Assembly: GCA_022844575.1 (NCBI GenBank) | Contig: JALHLL010000004.1 | Span: forward strand, 1 to 33,855 | DNA length: 33,855 bases | Direction of reading: 5' to 3' | DNA from: a bacterium | GTDB lineage: Bacteria > Bacteroidota > Ignavibacteria > Kapaibacteriales > UBA961 | In this document: positions 17,091 to 25,280 of the stretch, piece after piece | Numbering within the stretch: position 1 is the stretch's first letter | Layout: every line of letters begins with the position of its first letter | Made by a program: the position numbers and the translations under genes | Notes under the pieces: model-generated | What the model was told of the DNA's origin: nothing | Database searches by the model: none | What the model saw: only the letters and a program-made list of their open reading frames with translations

Positions 17091-17615
17091 TTATTTTTTT
17101 GGCGCCGGTGGCTCCATTACCATTCCGCAAGATGTACAAGTACGCAACTCCGTCGAACCATAAAATTTCTCAAAAATCGGAGGTAACTGTTTAACAATAT
17201 CAGTTAAAGGTAAAAATTCCTCATATAATTTATTGCCACAGTGTTCACAAAACCACATAAAAGCATCTAATTCCTTTACTTCTCTTTTTCTTTCAATTAC
17301 CAAACCCACCGTATCGGCTCCACGTTGGGGCGAATGCGGTGTTCTTGGTGGTAATAAGAATATCTCACCTTCTCGAATATGTATATCGCGTGGTACACCT
17401 TCGTCTATAATCTTTACCGTTATATCACCCTCAAGCTGATAAAAAAATTCCTCTCCCTCATTGTAGTGATAATCTTTCCGCGAATTGGGTCCACCCACCA
17501 CCATAATAATAAATTCAGTATCCTGATAAACGGTAGCATTGCCTACCGGCGGCTTTAATAAATGACGATGTTCGTCAATCCATTGCCTAAAATTAAAAGG
17601 TGATTGAACTGCCAT
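17091..17615 (-). CDS. nbaC: 3-hydroxyanthranilate 3,4-dioxygenase
   Basis: 174 aa, the bacterial length. This cupin Fe(II) enzyme opens the ring of 3-hydroxyanthranilate to give the semialdehyde that cyclises to quinolinate for NAD synthesis. Metal ligands are visible: His50 and Glu56 in DYHYNEGEEFFYQ and His94 in RTPHSPQR. The bacterial rubredoxin-like second iron site is intact: Cys123/Cys126 (CEHC) and Cys160/Cys163 (CTSC). Substrate-contact Arg46 (NSRKDYH) is present. The rest of the kynurenine pathway is not in the window, so its role in de novo NAD synthesis rather than tryptophan breakdown is inferred. The name haao/nbaC is by family. Confidence 0.94.
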   Translation of the reverse strand: MAVQSPFNFRQWIDEHRHLLKPPVGNATVYQDTEFIIMVVGGPNSRKDYHYNEGEEFFYQLEGDITVKIIDEGVPRDIHIREGEIFLLPPRTPHSPQRGADTVGLVIERKREVKELDAFMWFCEHCGNKLYEEFLPLTDIVKQLPPIFEKFYGSTELRTCTSCGMVMEPPAPKK

Positions 17616-17665
17616 GTATTTTCCTTATATCAATATTTATACTATAGAACAATTTTCACAATACA

Positions 17666-17851
17666 TTATACACGTACATCCAAGCGTTCGCCGTTTTTTA
17701 TTTGTTCCTGCGCAATTATTTGCGGATTGTTTTTCAACATTTCCAATAATTGCTGTTGGAGTGAATTCTCATCCGTTAATTGTTTCAGAACATATAATGA
17801 CCCAACGGATTGATTATCAATAATTTTGTTCTGTATAGTTGATACATTCAT
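17666..17851 (-). CDS. 61-aa conserved-looking small protein (YjfB-like)
   Basis: Starts at ATG 17851 and stops at 17666. The central part (VLKQLTDENSLQQQLLEMLK) is an amphipathic helix that resembles the C-terminal end of YjfB-type putative motility proteins. The gene sits neatly between rfbB (15 bp) and the dioxygenase (50 bp) on the same strand, which favours a real gene over chance. No flagellar genes are nearby, so no function is assigned. Confidence 0.5.
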   Translation of the reverse strand: MNVSTIQNKIIDNQSVGSLYVLKQLTDENSLQQQLLEMLKNNPQIIAQEQIKNGERLDVRV

Positions 17852-17866
17852 AACAAAAACTCTCTA

Positions 17867-18874
17867 TTATTGCTTATAATGTTTTTCATAATAATTCCGA
17901 TACTCTCCGCTCCGAACATTATTACACCATTCCATATTGTTACAATACCACTCTATTGTGGAGCTCAAACCTTCATCGAATGTTATTTCAGGTTTCCAAT
18001 TTAATTCAGTTCTTATTTTTGTTGCATCTATTGCATAACGTCTGTCATGTCCGGGTCTGTCTTTTACATATTGTATAAGAGATTCCGACTTATTTAATGC
18101 CTTCAGAATCATTTTCACAACAGTAATATTATTCTGTTCGGACGAAGCACCTATATTATATACTTCACCTTTTTTACCACTCTTGTAAACCGACCACACA
18201 GCGCTATTATGATCATCCACATGTATCCAATCCCTTACATTCAATCCGTCGCCATATACGGGAAGTGCTTTATCTTCCATAGCATTTAGTATCATTAACG
18301 GAATTAATTTTTCGGGAAATTGCATCGCTCCGTAATTATTGGAACACCTTGTAATACTTGCATTAACACCATACGTATGCACAAATGACATAACAAAATG
18401 GTCGGCAGATGCCTTAGAAGCAGAATATGGAGAGGTCGGTTGAATAGGGGTATATTCAGTAAACAAACCATCATTCCCGAGCGAACCATAAACCTCGTCC
18501 GTACTTATTTGCACATAACGCAAATTCAATTCCCTTGCCATATTCAATAATGATACCGTACCCATTACATTACTTAACACAAATGGTGTGGGATCCATTA
18601 TTGATCTGTCCACATGTGTTTCGGCTGCAAAATTTATTATCCCCTCAATATCATATTCCGTACATATTCTTCGTATAATTTCGTTATCCTCAATTCTGCC
18701 TTTTATAAAAGTGCATCGTTCATCCGTTAAGTATTCGGCTATATTTTCCGTATTCCCAGCATAAGTAAGTGCATCGAGAATAACTATCGAATAATCCGTT
18801 TTATTAAGTACAAACCGAACGAAATTGCTACCTATAAATCCGGCTCCACCCGTTATCAATATTCTCTTTATCAT
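17867..18874 (-). CDS. rfbB: dTDP-glucose 4,6-dehydratase
   Basis: 335 aa, full length. This extended short-chain dehydrogenase converts dTDP-glucose to dTDP-4-keto-6-deoxyglucose, the branch point to dTDP-rhamnose and other deoxysugars of surface polysaccharide. Visible: NAD loop ITGGAGFIGSNF at residues 7-18; STDEVYGSLG with the catalytic Asp126-Glu127 pair that marks dehydratases; Tyr150-x3-Lys154 (YSASK); SNNYGAMQFPEKLIP; VRDWIHVDDH; and RPGHDRRYAID. The other dTDP-rhamnose genes (rfbA, C, D) are not adjacent. It may be the first gene of the minus-strand run, 37 bp after the PD40/OmpA lipoprotein. Confidence 0.95.
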   Translation of the reverse strand: MIKRILITGGAGFIGSNFVRFVLNKTDYSIVILDALTYAGNTENIAEYLTDERCTFIKGRIEDNEIIRRICTEYDIEGIINFAAETHVDRSIMDPTPFVLSNVMGTVSLLNMARELNLRYVQISTDEVYGSLGNDGLFTEYTPIQPTSPYSASKASADHFVMSFVHTYGVNASITRCSNNYGAMQFPEKLIPLMILNAMEDKALPVYGDGLNVRDWIHVDDHNSAVWSVYKSGKKGEVYNIGASSEQNNITVVKMILKALNKSESLIQYVKDRPGHDRRYAIDATKIRTELNWKPEITFDEGLSSTIEWYCNNMEWCNNVRSGEYRNYYEKHYKQ

Positions 18875-18911
18875 TCTTTTTTATTATATATTTTTGATGA
18901 AGTTTAATAAA

Positions 18912-20672
18912 TCAGGGCATTTTTCCCTTTTTTGAAAGTGCTATCGTTATTTCGACACGCCTTTTTGCTGAGTCATCTTTTTCCTCATCGGCATCAATGC
19001 CTTTTCCTGCAGTTCTCCACAGAATTTTTTTCTTGTACTTTCTATATGATTCCAATTGTTCGATTTTTGTTTGAAGCCATTTTGCCGTAAAATAAGCACG
19101 TAATGCCGATAATGTTTCATTAGTCATAGGTGCACCACGTTCCATGTGAAAATCAAAGGCATTGTCGTCAATCGTTGTGGCACTATATCGAGCTTTTTCA
19201 TAAATGCCTCGGGGGTCTGAAAAACCCGTTACCGTTATTGTTAACTCCTTATTGTCATCCGTGCACACCCCATTATCAAGTAGTTCCAAACGTTCGGCAA
19301 TAAATGAATACGCATCGTACAAGGCACTATCTACTGAAAACGCATAATTGTTGTATTCAGTACCCGGTTTTTCAATATATCGGGTTGAATCATCATTGCC
19401 TATTAAGCCATACGAAAATTTAAGTCGGAGTGCTTCTAAATTTTCGGTTGTATTCGGTAAATAATAACCGCCTACAAAAAATGGTACATCATATTTTTCA
19501 AAAGTAAAAACAAAATCCTTTTTCTCAACATTAAATTCCAAAGCCAATGCTACTGCGCTTGCCTCATCACAAGGTGTCGTAATTCGTTTTTCATGCCTCC
19601 CCGGTACACAGGGCGATTCATATCGTACGATAAGATAACGCCGTGAGGGGACATTAAAACGAAAATAACCATTATCGGCGACAGGTGTTTGCGCATACAC
19701 TTTTCCGGTCACATCAACCGTAGTAATTGTACCGGAAGCACCTGCGCCATCCAGTGTATTTACCTTACCACTTACTATAACCGGACCACAAAGTTCAAAA
19801 CGGTATAAGTCATATCCCCCAAACCCACCCGCTCTGTCGGAAGCAAAAAACAAACTATCCCCCCAAACTGCTGCATTTACTTCATTGTATTCAGAGTTAA
19901 GCGGTTCCGGCATTGTCCGTGCATTCACCCAACCTCTTTCCGTTGCGTCGGTAATAATTATATCAAAGTCATTCCTTTTAGAATACCCCTTCGAGGCAAA
20001 CATCAAAGCCCCATCATTGGAAAGCGATGGCGTAAATTCATCTTTTGGCGTATTAAGCGTATCTCCTATATTCACCGGATCCGACCAACCTTTTTGTGTC
20101 CTATACACTTTGTAAATATCAATACCGCCTATTCCGCCTTCACGATCGGAAGCAAAAAGGAAATAAGAGCCGTCAGGTGCGAAGAAGGGTTGAGAATCCC
20201 ATACCTCCGAGTTTACCGACTTCGGTAAGGGTATCGGTTTGCTCCATGTATTTCCTTTTTTTACAGCATAGAATATATCAACATCCGGCTTCGGATTGCC
20301 CGGCTGCAATGGGGCTGCAAAAAGTAGTTCCTTTTGTTTTGTTATCGGATTGGTATAAAGCGAAGGATAACCGCTACCTGCAAATTCTTCCAAAGGAAAC
20401 TCATCGGCAAAGCGCGGTTCCGAAAAGCCCTCTGATGTTTGTGTAGAAAAATACGATGCCTGTTCCATCGGTTTTCTATCACCCTGCCACTCTCGGTTTG
20501 TAGAGCTGAATAACAAGGTTTTTTCATTATGGCGAAACGGTGCATACTCATCGGAACTCGTATTGACCGTACCACCCAGGTTACCTTCGGCAGTCGCTTC
20601 GCCTTTAGGCGATGTACTACATCCGCATAGCCCTAAGTGAATAATAACTATTATACCGAGGATACTCTTCAT
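18912..20672 (-). CDS. PorE-like lipoprotein: PD40 propeller, regulatory-like domain, divergent OmpA domain
   Basis: 586 aa. The lipoprotein signal MKSILGIIVIIHLGLCGC places the lipid at Cys18. Residues 40-300 contain PD40 blades (YPSLYTN, QPFFAPDGSYFLFASDREGG, TPSLSNDGALMFASKG, SLFFASDRAGGFGGYDLYRF). Residues 303-375 look like a carboxypeptidase-regulatory-like beta sandwich (VSGKVNTLDGAGASGT, DNGYFRFNVPSRRYLIVRYE). Residues 385-582 carry an OmpA-like peptidoglycan-binding domain, recognisable from TVTGFSDPRG, LSALRAYFTAKWL and KRRVEITIAL, but with HTD changed to FSD and extra residues before the LSALRA helix. The domain order resembles PorE of the type IX secretion machinery, but without the TPR part; other roles at the cell wall are possible. 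Confidence 0.8.
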   Translation of the reverse strand: MKSILGIIVIIHLGLCGCSTSPKGEATAEGNLGGTVNTSSDEYAPFRHNEKTLLFSSTNREWQGDRKPMEQASYFSTQTSEGFSEPRFADEFPLEEFAGSGYPSLYTNPITKQKELLFAAPLQPGNPKPDVDIFYAVKKGNTWSKPIPLPKSVNSEVWDSQPFFAPDGSYFLFASDREGGIGGIDIYKVYRTQKGWSDPVNIGDTLNTPKDEFTPSLSNDGALMFASKGYSKRNDFDIIITDATERGWVNARTMPEPLNSEYNEVNAAVWGDSLFFASDRAGGFGGYDLYRFELCGPVIVSGKVNTLDGAGASGTITTVDVTGKVYAQTPVADNGYFRFNVPSRRYLIVRYESPCVPGRHEKRITTPCDEASAVALALEFNVEKKDFVFTFEKYDVPFFVGGYYLPNTTENLEALRLKFSYGLIGNDDSTRYIEKPGTEYNNYAFSVDSALYDAYSFIAERLELLDNGVCTDDNKELTITVTGFSDPRGIYEKARYSATTIDDNAFDFHMERGAPMTNETLSALRAYFTAKWLQTKIEQLESYRKYKKKILWRTAGKGIDADEEKDDSAKRRVEITIALSKKGKMP

Positions 20673-20802
20673 TATCTGTCAATTGTCATAATTGCACAAA
20701 TTTACGGAGTCATGTCATGCTCTCCGCATGATGATTGAGTGTTTTTCATAATAAATACCCTGTGTCATAGGATATTGTCGCATAAATGACGTATTTTGTA
20801 TA

Positions 20803-20808
20803 TATAAT
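20803..20808 (+). promoter_or_regulatory. Possible -10 box (TATAAT) for the desaturase gene
   Basis: TATAAT lies 21 bases before the desaturase ATG in the divergent gap 20673-20829. No good -35 is found at normal spacing, so the call is tentative. Confidence 0.3.
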
Positions 20809-20829
20809 CACTTTTTAAGCCAAGCAAAT

Positions 20830-21702
20830 ATGCTGAAATACAAAGCAGACATTAAGACATTACTTTTTCTCACTGCGACAACTCTTATGCTTATAGGTCA
20901 GTGGACATATGGCTTTCACCCTGTTTCATATATCGTATCTCTTTACTTAGCAATCACGGTAGCAGTTATAGCACACAATCACAATCATGTTCCGATGTGG
21001 GACTCTCAACTTCTTAATACACTTACGGACTATTGGATAACATTGTTTTACGGTTTTCCTGTATTTGCATGGATACCGACTCACAATAGAAATCATCACA
21101 AATTCAATAATCGAGAAGGTGACCATACAATAACATATCGCCTTAGTGAAAACAATAATATTTTCACTTTGTTGAGCTACCCTACCATTAGCAGTTATTA
21201 TCAGCAAAGTCCTATAATGGGATACTTGCGCGACTTAAAGAAACGTAACCGCTCAAAGTTCTATCAAGCGATATTTCAATATGTGGCATTAGCCCTTTTC
21301 ATAGGTATTGCACTCTTTTCGGATTGGGAAAAAGCTCTACTATATATAGTTATACCTCATCAAATCGCTTTATTCTCGGTTCTTATATTCAACTATATTC
21401 AGCATGTTCATGCCGACGAAGAATCTGACTTTAATCATTCGAGAAATTTTGTAAGTCCGCTTACAAATTGGATGTTATTTAATAATGGACTCCATACGGT
21501 TCACCATCAGCGAGCAAATACACATTGGAGCGAACTGCGGGCAGCACATAACAAAGTTGAACATCTCATTGATAAATCCTTGTTAGAGCGTGGTTTTTGG
21601 CCTTATATCATTCGTGCATACATTATTGCACCTTTTGCACCATCTTTAAAAACGGTGTCAATGCGTTTGATGCGCATGGCTCGTGAAAGAAGTACAGTCT
21701 AA
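20830..21702 (+). CDS. Membrane fatty-acid desaturase
   Basis: 290 aa with about four membrane helices (residues 9-28, 31-50, 145-165, 168-190). Three histidine clusters that bind the di-iron centre are present: HNHNH near 49-53, HNRNHH near 85-90 and HTVHHQ near 223-228, plus HVHADEESDFNH before the third. This matches the membrane FA_desaturase family, which introduces double bonds into acyl chains using O2. Whether the substrate is acyl-lipid, acyl-CoA or a carotenoid/sterol cannot be told. It is a single-gene unit: divergent from the PD40/OmpA lipoprotein and followed by a strong terminator. Confidence 0.88.
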   Translation: MLKYKADIKTLLFLTATTLMLIGQWTYGFHPVSYIVSLYLAITVAVIAHNHNHVPMWDSQLLNTLTDYWITLFYGFPVFAWIPTHNRNHHKFNNREGDHTITYRLSENNNIFTLLSYPTISSYYQQSPIMGYLRDLKKRNRSKFYQAIFQYVALALFIGIALFSDWEKALLYIVIPHQIALFSVLIFNYIQHVHADEESDFNHSRNFVSPLTNWMLFNNGLHTVHHQRANTHWSELRAAHNKVEHLIDKSLLERGFWPYIIRAYIIAPFAPSLKTVSMRLMRMARERSTV

Positions 21703-21726
21703 AATTCAGTTGAACAATTCTATTAT

Positions 21727-21765
21727 AAGAAGAGCCGATTAGATAATCGGCTCTTCTTATTTATC
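21727..21765 (+). terminator. Intrinsic terminator after the desaturase
   Basis: A perfect 14-bp stem (21727-21740 with 21745-21758) closes a 4-base AGAT loop and is followed by a T-rich tail. It lies between convergent genes and is nearly symmetric, so it may serve both strands. Confidence 0.9.
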
Positions 21766-21782
21766 ATTCGTATTGTATGACA

Positions 21783-22700
21783 TTACCACAAACTGAAATT
21801 TATACCTACCCCCGCACGATATCCCCTCAAAGTCTCAAGGGCACCTGCCGCGTATAAATACCCGAATTGAGCACTGATAAAGGTATTCTGCTCGGAAAAC
21901 AACCACACACCAATTAACGGAGTCACTTGAAATGTTGTTCCTGACAATCGCTGATAAACTGAACCACATTCGAAACCGAAATAGGGTACAAAGAATTTTC
22001 GAATTGGGTTGCGTTCAACCGATAGGTGTACACCAAGATTAAACAAAAACGCAAGGCCGACTGTGTCAATACTCGAATTCATCATATCAAGGCGCATGTA
22101 AACCTTACTGTGACTTGGACCTGTGTTGTTATTCTTGTGAATACCACCATAAAAAAGATACTCGACACCAACTCCGGTAAAGTATCCTAAAGATTTATCG
22201 GCAGGGGCATAATAGACACCGTTTATACCCGGTAAAAGTGACGTTTTCCACTCCTCATTAACTTTAAAACTAATCGTTATCGAATCTGTAAAACGACCGT
22301 TTGTCACGATTGCTTTTATCTTGTAGATTCCTGATTTTATATTGGGTTTCTCCCATAATAACTTCTTCAAGTCCTCGTCAAACTGCATTTCTTCGGGTAA
22401 ACCAGAAAAAGTCCACTTGAACTCTTTTTTCCTTCTTTTATACACTGAATCATATCTATTTGTAAAATAGAATACGAACCCTATAGTACTTTCGTTACTT
22501 TTAAACTCCTTTTCCAGAATCAAACTCGCTCCATTGTTAGTTCGATAAAGGTTTGAAGTAGCTTTTAGATGAAATTGTTCATTTTCGAATAAACTGTCTA
22601 AAAATTTATCCGTAAACTGGCTCGTACCTATTACTTTCCCAAATGTCACCAACGGTGCTACATTGTATACAAGGATTACCAATATTACTACTCTTATCAT
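21783..22700 (-). CDS. Putative outer-membrane protein with C-terminal barrel
   Basis: 305 aa from ATG 22700, chosen because it opens a hydrophobic signal segment (MIRVVILVILVYNVAPLVTF); an upstream in-frame start at 22793 overlaps the citrate synthase terminator. Residues 60-175 appear to be a beta-sandwich region with an Ig-like feel (KKLLWEKPNIKSGIYKIKAIVTNGRF, DSITISFKV). Residues 185-305 show amphipathic strands (GYFTGVGVEYLFYGG, VYMRLDMMN, LIGVWLFSEQNTFISAQFGYLY, RAGVGINFSLW), suggesting a small barrel. No family recognised. Probably envelope located. Confidence 0.68.
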   Translation of the reverse strand: MIRVVILVILVYNVAPLVTFGKVIGTSQFTDKFLDSLFENEQFHLKATSNLYRTNNGASLILEKEFKSNESTIGFVFYFTNRYDSVYKRRKKEFKWTFSGLPEEMQFDEDLKKLLWEKPNIKSGIYKIKAIVTNGRFTDSITISFKVNEEWKTSLLPGINGVYYAPADKSLGYFTGVGVEYLFYGGIHKNNNTGPSHSKVYMRLDMMNSSIDTVGLAFLFNLGVHLSVERNPIRKFFVPYFGFECGSVYQRLSGTTFQVTPLIGVWLFSEQNTFISAQFGYLYAAGALETLRGYRAGVGINFSLW

Positions 22701-22782
22701 ATAAATAGACAAACTGAATATTGAAAAAATACGATGATCACACTCAAAATACAACAACCTTACGTTTTGATATACAGAAAAT

Positions 22783-22813
22783 AAAAAAGTCACCCCGAAT
22801 TATCAGGATGACT
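22783..22813 (-). terminator. Intrinsic terminator after citrate synthase
   Basis: Read on the minus strand, a 9-bp stem (22805-22813 with 22789-22797, two G-U pairs) closes a 7-base loop and is followed by six T residues (22788-22783). It sits 26 bp past the citrate synthase stop. Confidence 0.75.
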
Positions 22814-22838
22814 TCTTACACTTTTGAGTATCAGCTAT

Positions 22839-24113
22839 TCATTTTGCAGCTGCTGCTTGTAATTGTGCAAATGTCATTGATTTCGGACGAACAATCGGCG
22901 AACCAGCCATACGGTGGAATAGTATTTGCGAACCGATGCCCATAGCACGTGAAACGCCGAACATAACGGTATAAAACTCAAATTCAGTCATACCGTAATG
23001 ATACAAAAGCGAGCCGCTTGCAGCATCAACATTCGGCCAAGGGTTGCTTGCCTTGCCTTGTTCTTTTAGCACTTGCGGAACAATATCAAACAATTTTTTC
23101 ATGATGTCAATATTCTCATCACTCAAATTATGCTTTTCCGCAAATTGATGGAATGCCGTAAAGCGCGGATCGGTAACACGGAGAACCGCATGACCATAAC
23201 CCGGAATTACTTGTCCGTTATTCAAACGATTCCAAGTGAATTCACGCATCTGCTCATCGGTCGGAACACCGTTAAAATGATTACGAATATCTATAATAAA
23301 CCCTAAACATTCCTGATTTGCCAAGCCGTGTAAAGGACCGGCCAAACCGTTCAATCCCGCAGCCATTGAATAGAATACATCACTCAAAGCCGAACTAACT
23401 GTATGCGCTGTCATTGCACTGACATTACCGCCTTCATGGTCGCTATGGAGTACCAAGTATAAGCGAATTAAGTCAATCCAATTGGGGTCGGCACTTACGC
23501 CAAGCATATGAGCAAAATTCTCACTCCAAGTAGCTCCCGCCTTCGGTGCAATCAAATCACCTTTATTAAAGCGTATTCTATATATACCTGCAGCAATAGC
23601 CGATATTGCACCGAGTAGTGTTATACAGTCTTCAAGCGTCGCTTCCCATAATTTATCTTTGCCCGCCCCTTCATCATACGCTTTTCTGAACGCAGATTCC
23701 CGCTCAAGAACGTTCAAAGCCGCACTCAACATTGCCATCGGATGAGAATCGGAAGGCATAGCTCTTAAAACATTCCATATATAGTCCGGAACATGCGACT
23801 TTGCTTCCAAAGCAGCACGAAGTTCTTCAGATTCTTCTTTTGTAGGTCGTGAACCGGTGCACAAAAGGAAAAAACATTCCTCCGCTTCAATATCCGTTAA
23901 TTCGAGAATAGGGATATTACGAATACGCACTCCTTCATCCGCCGAAACTGACGAAGTTTCGCACAATAATGCGGGAAGTCCGCGCATGCCCCCAAGTAAT
24001 GCACCTATCGTTGCTGTGGCAAGTTGTTTTTCACCATGTTCTTTCGCTAATGCAGAACGCTCTGCACGTATCGTCGGTACTATTTCCGTTAAACGCTTTT
24101 TGAACAGTTCCAT
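22839..24113 (-). CDS. gltA: Citrate synthase, mitochondrial-like type
   Basis: 424 aa. It condenses oxaloacetate and acetyl-CoA to citrate, entry to the TCA cycle. The catalytic triad by alignment to pig heart enzyme is His262 (GPLHG), His308 (PGYGHAVLR) and Asp363 (NVDAASG). Further family blocks are ALLGGMRGLP near 38-47, LHSDHEGGN at 222-230, SALSDVFYSMAAGLNGLAGP and GLANQE. These follow the eukaryotic-type synthase far better than the E. coli allosteric type, and the N-terminal NADH-binding extension of the latter is missing. It has its own terminator; 286 bp lie upstream (24114-24399), containing only a weak hairpin at 24349-24370. The symbol is generic. Confidence 0.94.
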   Translation of the reverse strand: MELFKKRLTEIVPTIRAERSALAKEHGEKQLATATIGALLGGMRGLPALLCETSSVSADEGVRIRNIPILELTDIEAEECFFLLCTGSRPTKEESEELRAALEAKSHVPDYIWNVLRAMPSDSHPMAMLSAALNVLERESAFRKAYDEGAGKDKLWEATLEDCITLLGAISAIAAGIYRIRFNKGDLIAPKAGATWSENFAHMLGVSADPNWIDLIRLYLVLHSDHEGGNVSAMTAHTVSSALSDVFYSMAAGLNGLAGPLHGLANQECLGFIIDIRNHFNGVPTDEQMREFTWNRLNNGQVIPGYGHAVLRVTDPRFTAFHQFAEKHNLSDENIDIMKKLFDIVPQVLKEQGKASNPWPNVDAASGSLLYHYGMTEFEFYTVMFGVSRAMGIGSQILFHRMAGSPIVRPKSMTFAQLQAAAAK

Positions 24114-24399
24114 ACTGTTATTACCTTAGTTATTTGAGTGTGAGAAAGTATAAGATTTCTTGTTGATAGAAGGTGTAAAAGATACACAGTACAAAACTAC
24201 GGATTTGTTTCCCCTTTTTACGGAATTTCCGGCAAACATATCGCCATAGTTTTACAAAATATGGAAACATATTCGTACATGAATATGCGTATTCGCCGCA
24301 TATCGGAAGAAATAACTCTTGAACAACCCAAAAAAATGATGCGATGGTATTCCCAAGATAAACTTGGAATACAATTTTTCGGAAAGACAAAGAAAAAAA

Positions 24400-25107
24400 T
24401 TATGGTCTGAAACGATAGCCGACACCCTTTACGGTTTCGATATATCCACCGTATTTTCCGAGTTTTTCACGTACCTTCGAGACATGTACATCCACTGTTC
24501 TATCAACTACAAAAACGCTTTCTCCCCAAATTCTTTTTAACAGCGATTCGCGTGTAAATACTTTGCCTCTGTTTGTGGCAAGAAATGCAAGTAACTCAAA
24601 CTCCTTTTTCGGAAAAAAGGTTTCTGCGCCGCTTACCTTTACGGTATAATTTTGGCGATTGATTTCGATTTCTTCTATCTGTAATATTTCCGGAGCAACT
24701 ATTGTTTCCGTGCGTATTCTTTCTGCCGATCTTCTCATTACCGATTTTACTCTGGCAACAAGCACACGGGGACTCACGGGTTTTTGTATATAGTCGTCCG
24801 CACCAAGTTCCAGTCCGAGTATCTGGTCTATCTCACCCGATTTTGCTGTCAGGAAAATAATGGACGCATTGGCAATATGTGGGGTTTGCCGTATCATTCT
24901 GCATACTTCAAAGCCATCGTAGCCGGGCATCATTACATCCAATATCACTACATCAGGTTGCTCCTGACGCGCTATATCCAAAGCTACCCCGCCATCAGTT
25001 GCCGTAAAAACTGTATAGCCCTCTTTCTTCAAATTATAGGCAACCAATTCCACAATATCCAGCTCATCATCAACAACCAAAATTTTTCTCGGTGTAGGAG
25101 AATTCAT
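24400..25107 (-). CDS. OmpR/PhoB-family response regulator (orphan)
   Basis: 235 aa from ATG 25107; a TTG 15 bases upstream is less likely. The receiver domain at 7-120 carries Asp13/Asp14 (VVDDE), phospho-Asp57 (VVILDVMMPG), Thr at FLTAK and Lys at YIQKP. The winged-helix DNA-binding domain at 135-233 shows FFPKKEFELLAFLATNRGKV, then WG, the recognition helix TVDVHVSKVREKLG and the wing motif TVKGVGYRF. PhoB-type regulators bind direct repeats as dimers. No histidine kinase is adjacent, so its partner is elsewhere, possibly one of the multi-PAS kinases. Divergent from the glutathione peroxidase gene. Confidence 0.93.
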   Translation of the reverse strand: MNSPTPRKILVVDDELDIVELVAYNLKKEGYTVFTATDGGVALDIARQEQPDVVILDVMMPGYDGFEVCRMIRQTPHIANASIIFLTAKSGEIDQILGLELGADDYIQKPVSPRVLVARVKSVMRRSAERIRTETIVAPEILQIEEIEINRQNYTVKVSGAETFFPKKEFELLAFLATNRGKVFTRESLLKRIWGESVFVVDRTVDVHVSKVREKLGKYGGYIETVKGVGYRFRP

Positions 25108-25162
25108 CAATATCCATTTCAAAAGTGAAGCAATATTTCACAAAATTACCGTTTTATGAAAC

Positions 25163-25176
25163 CTTAATTCCGTTAA
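25163..25176. promoter_or_regulatory. Small palindrome in the regulator/gpx divergent gap
   Basis: CTTAA and TTAAG flank four bases between the divergent response regulator and peroxidase genes. It could be an operator for the regulator, but a motif this short can arise by chance. Confidence 0.25.
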
Positions 25177-25280
25177 GATTCGGTAATACGGATATGGCGT
25201 TCAACATCAAACGCTAAGTTTTTCCTCAAACCGTCTTCCCAAAAAGGCGTAATTTTGCGTTTCATCCGATAATCAGATTT

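Noticed and set aside
20673..20829. Bacteroides-type -33 TTTG/-7 TAxxTTTG promoter in the desaturase gap
   Set aside because: A TATTTTG is present but does not meet the consensus or spacing; only a tentative TATAAT was kept.
24130..24390. 86-codon minus-strand open frame between citrate synthase and the response regulator
   Set aside because: Unlike a real protein in composition, with Cys and Phe scattered and no ribosome site; the gap also holds a weak hairpin at 24349-24370 but no clear T tract for either gene.
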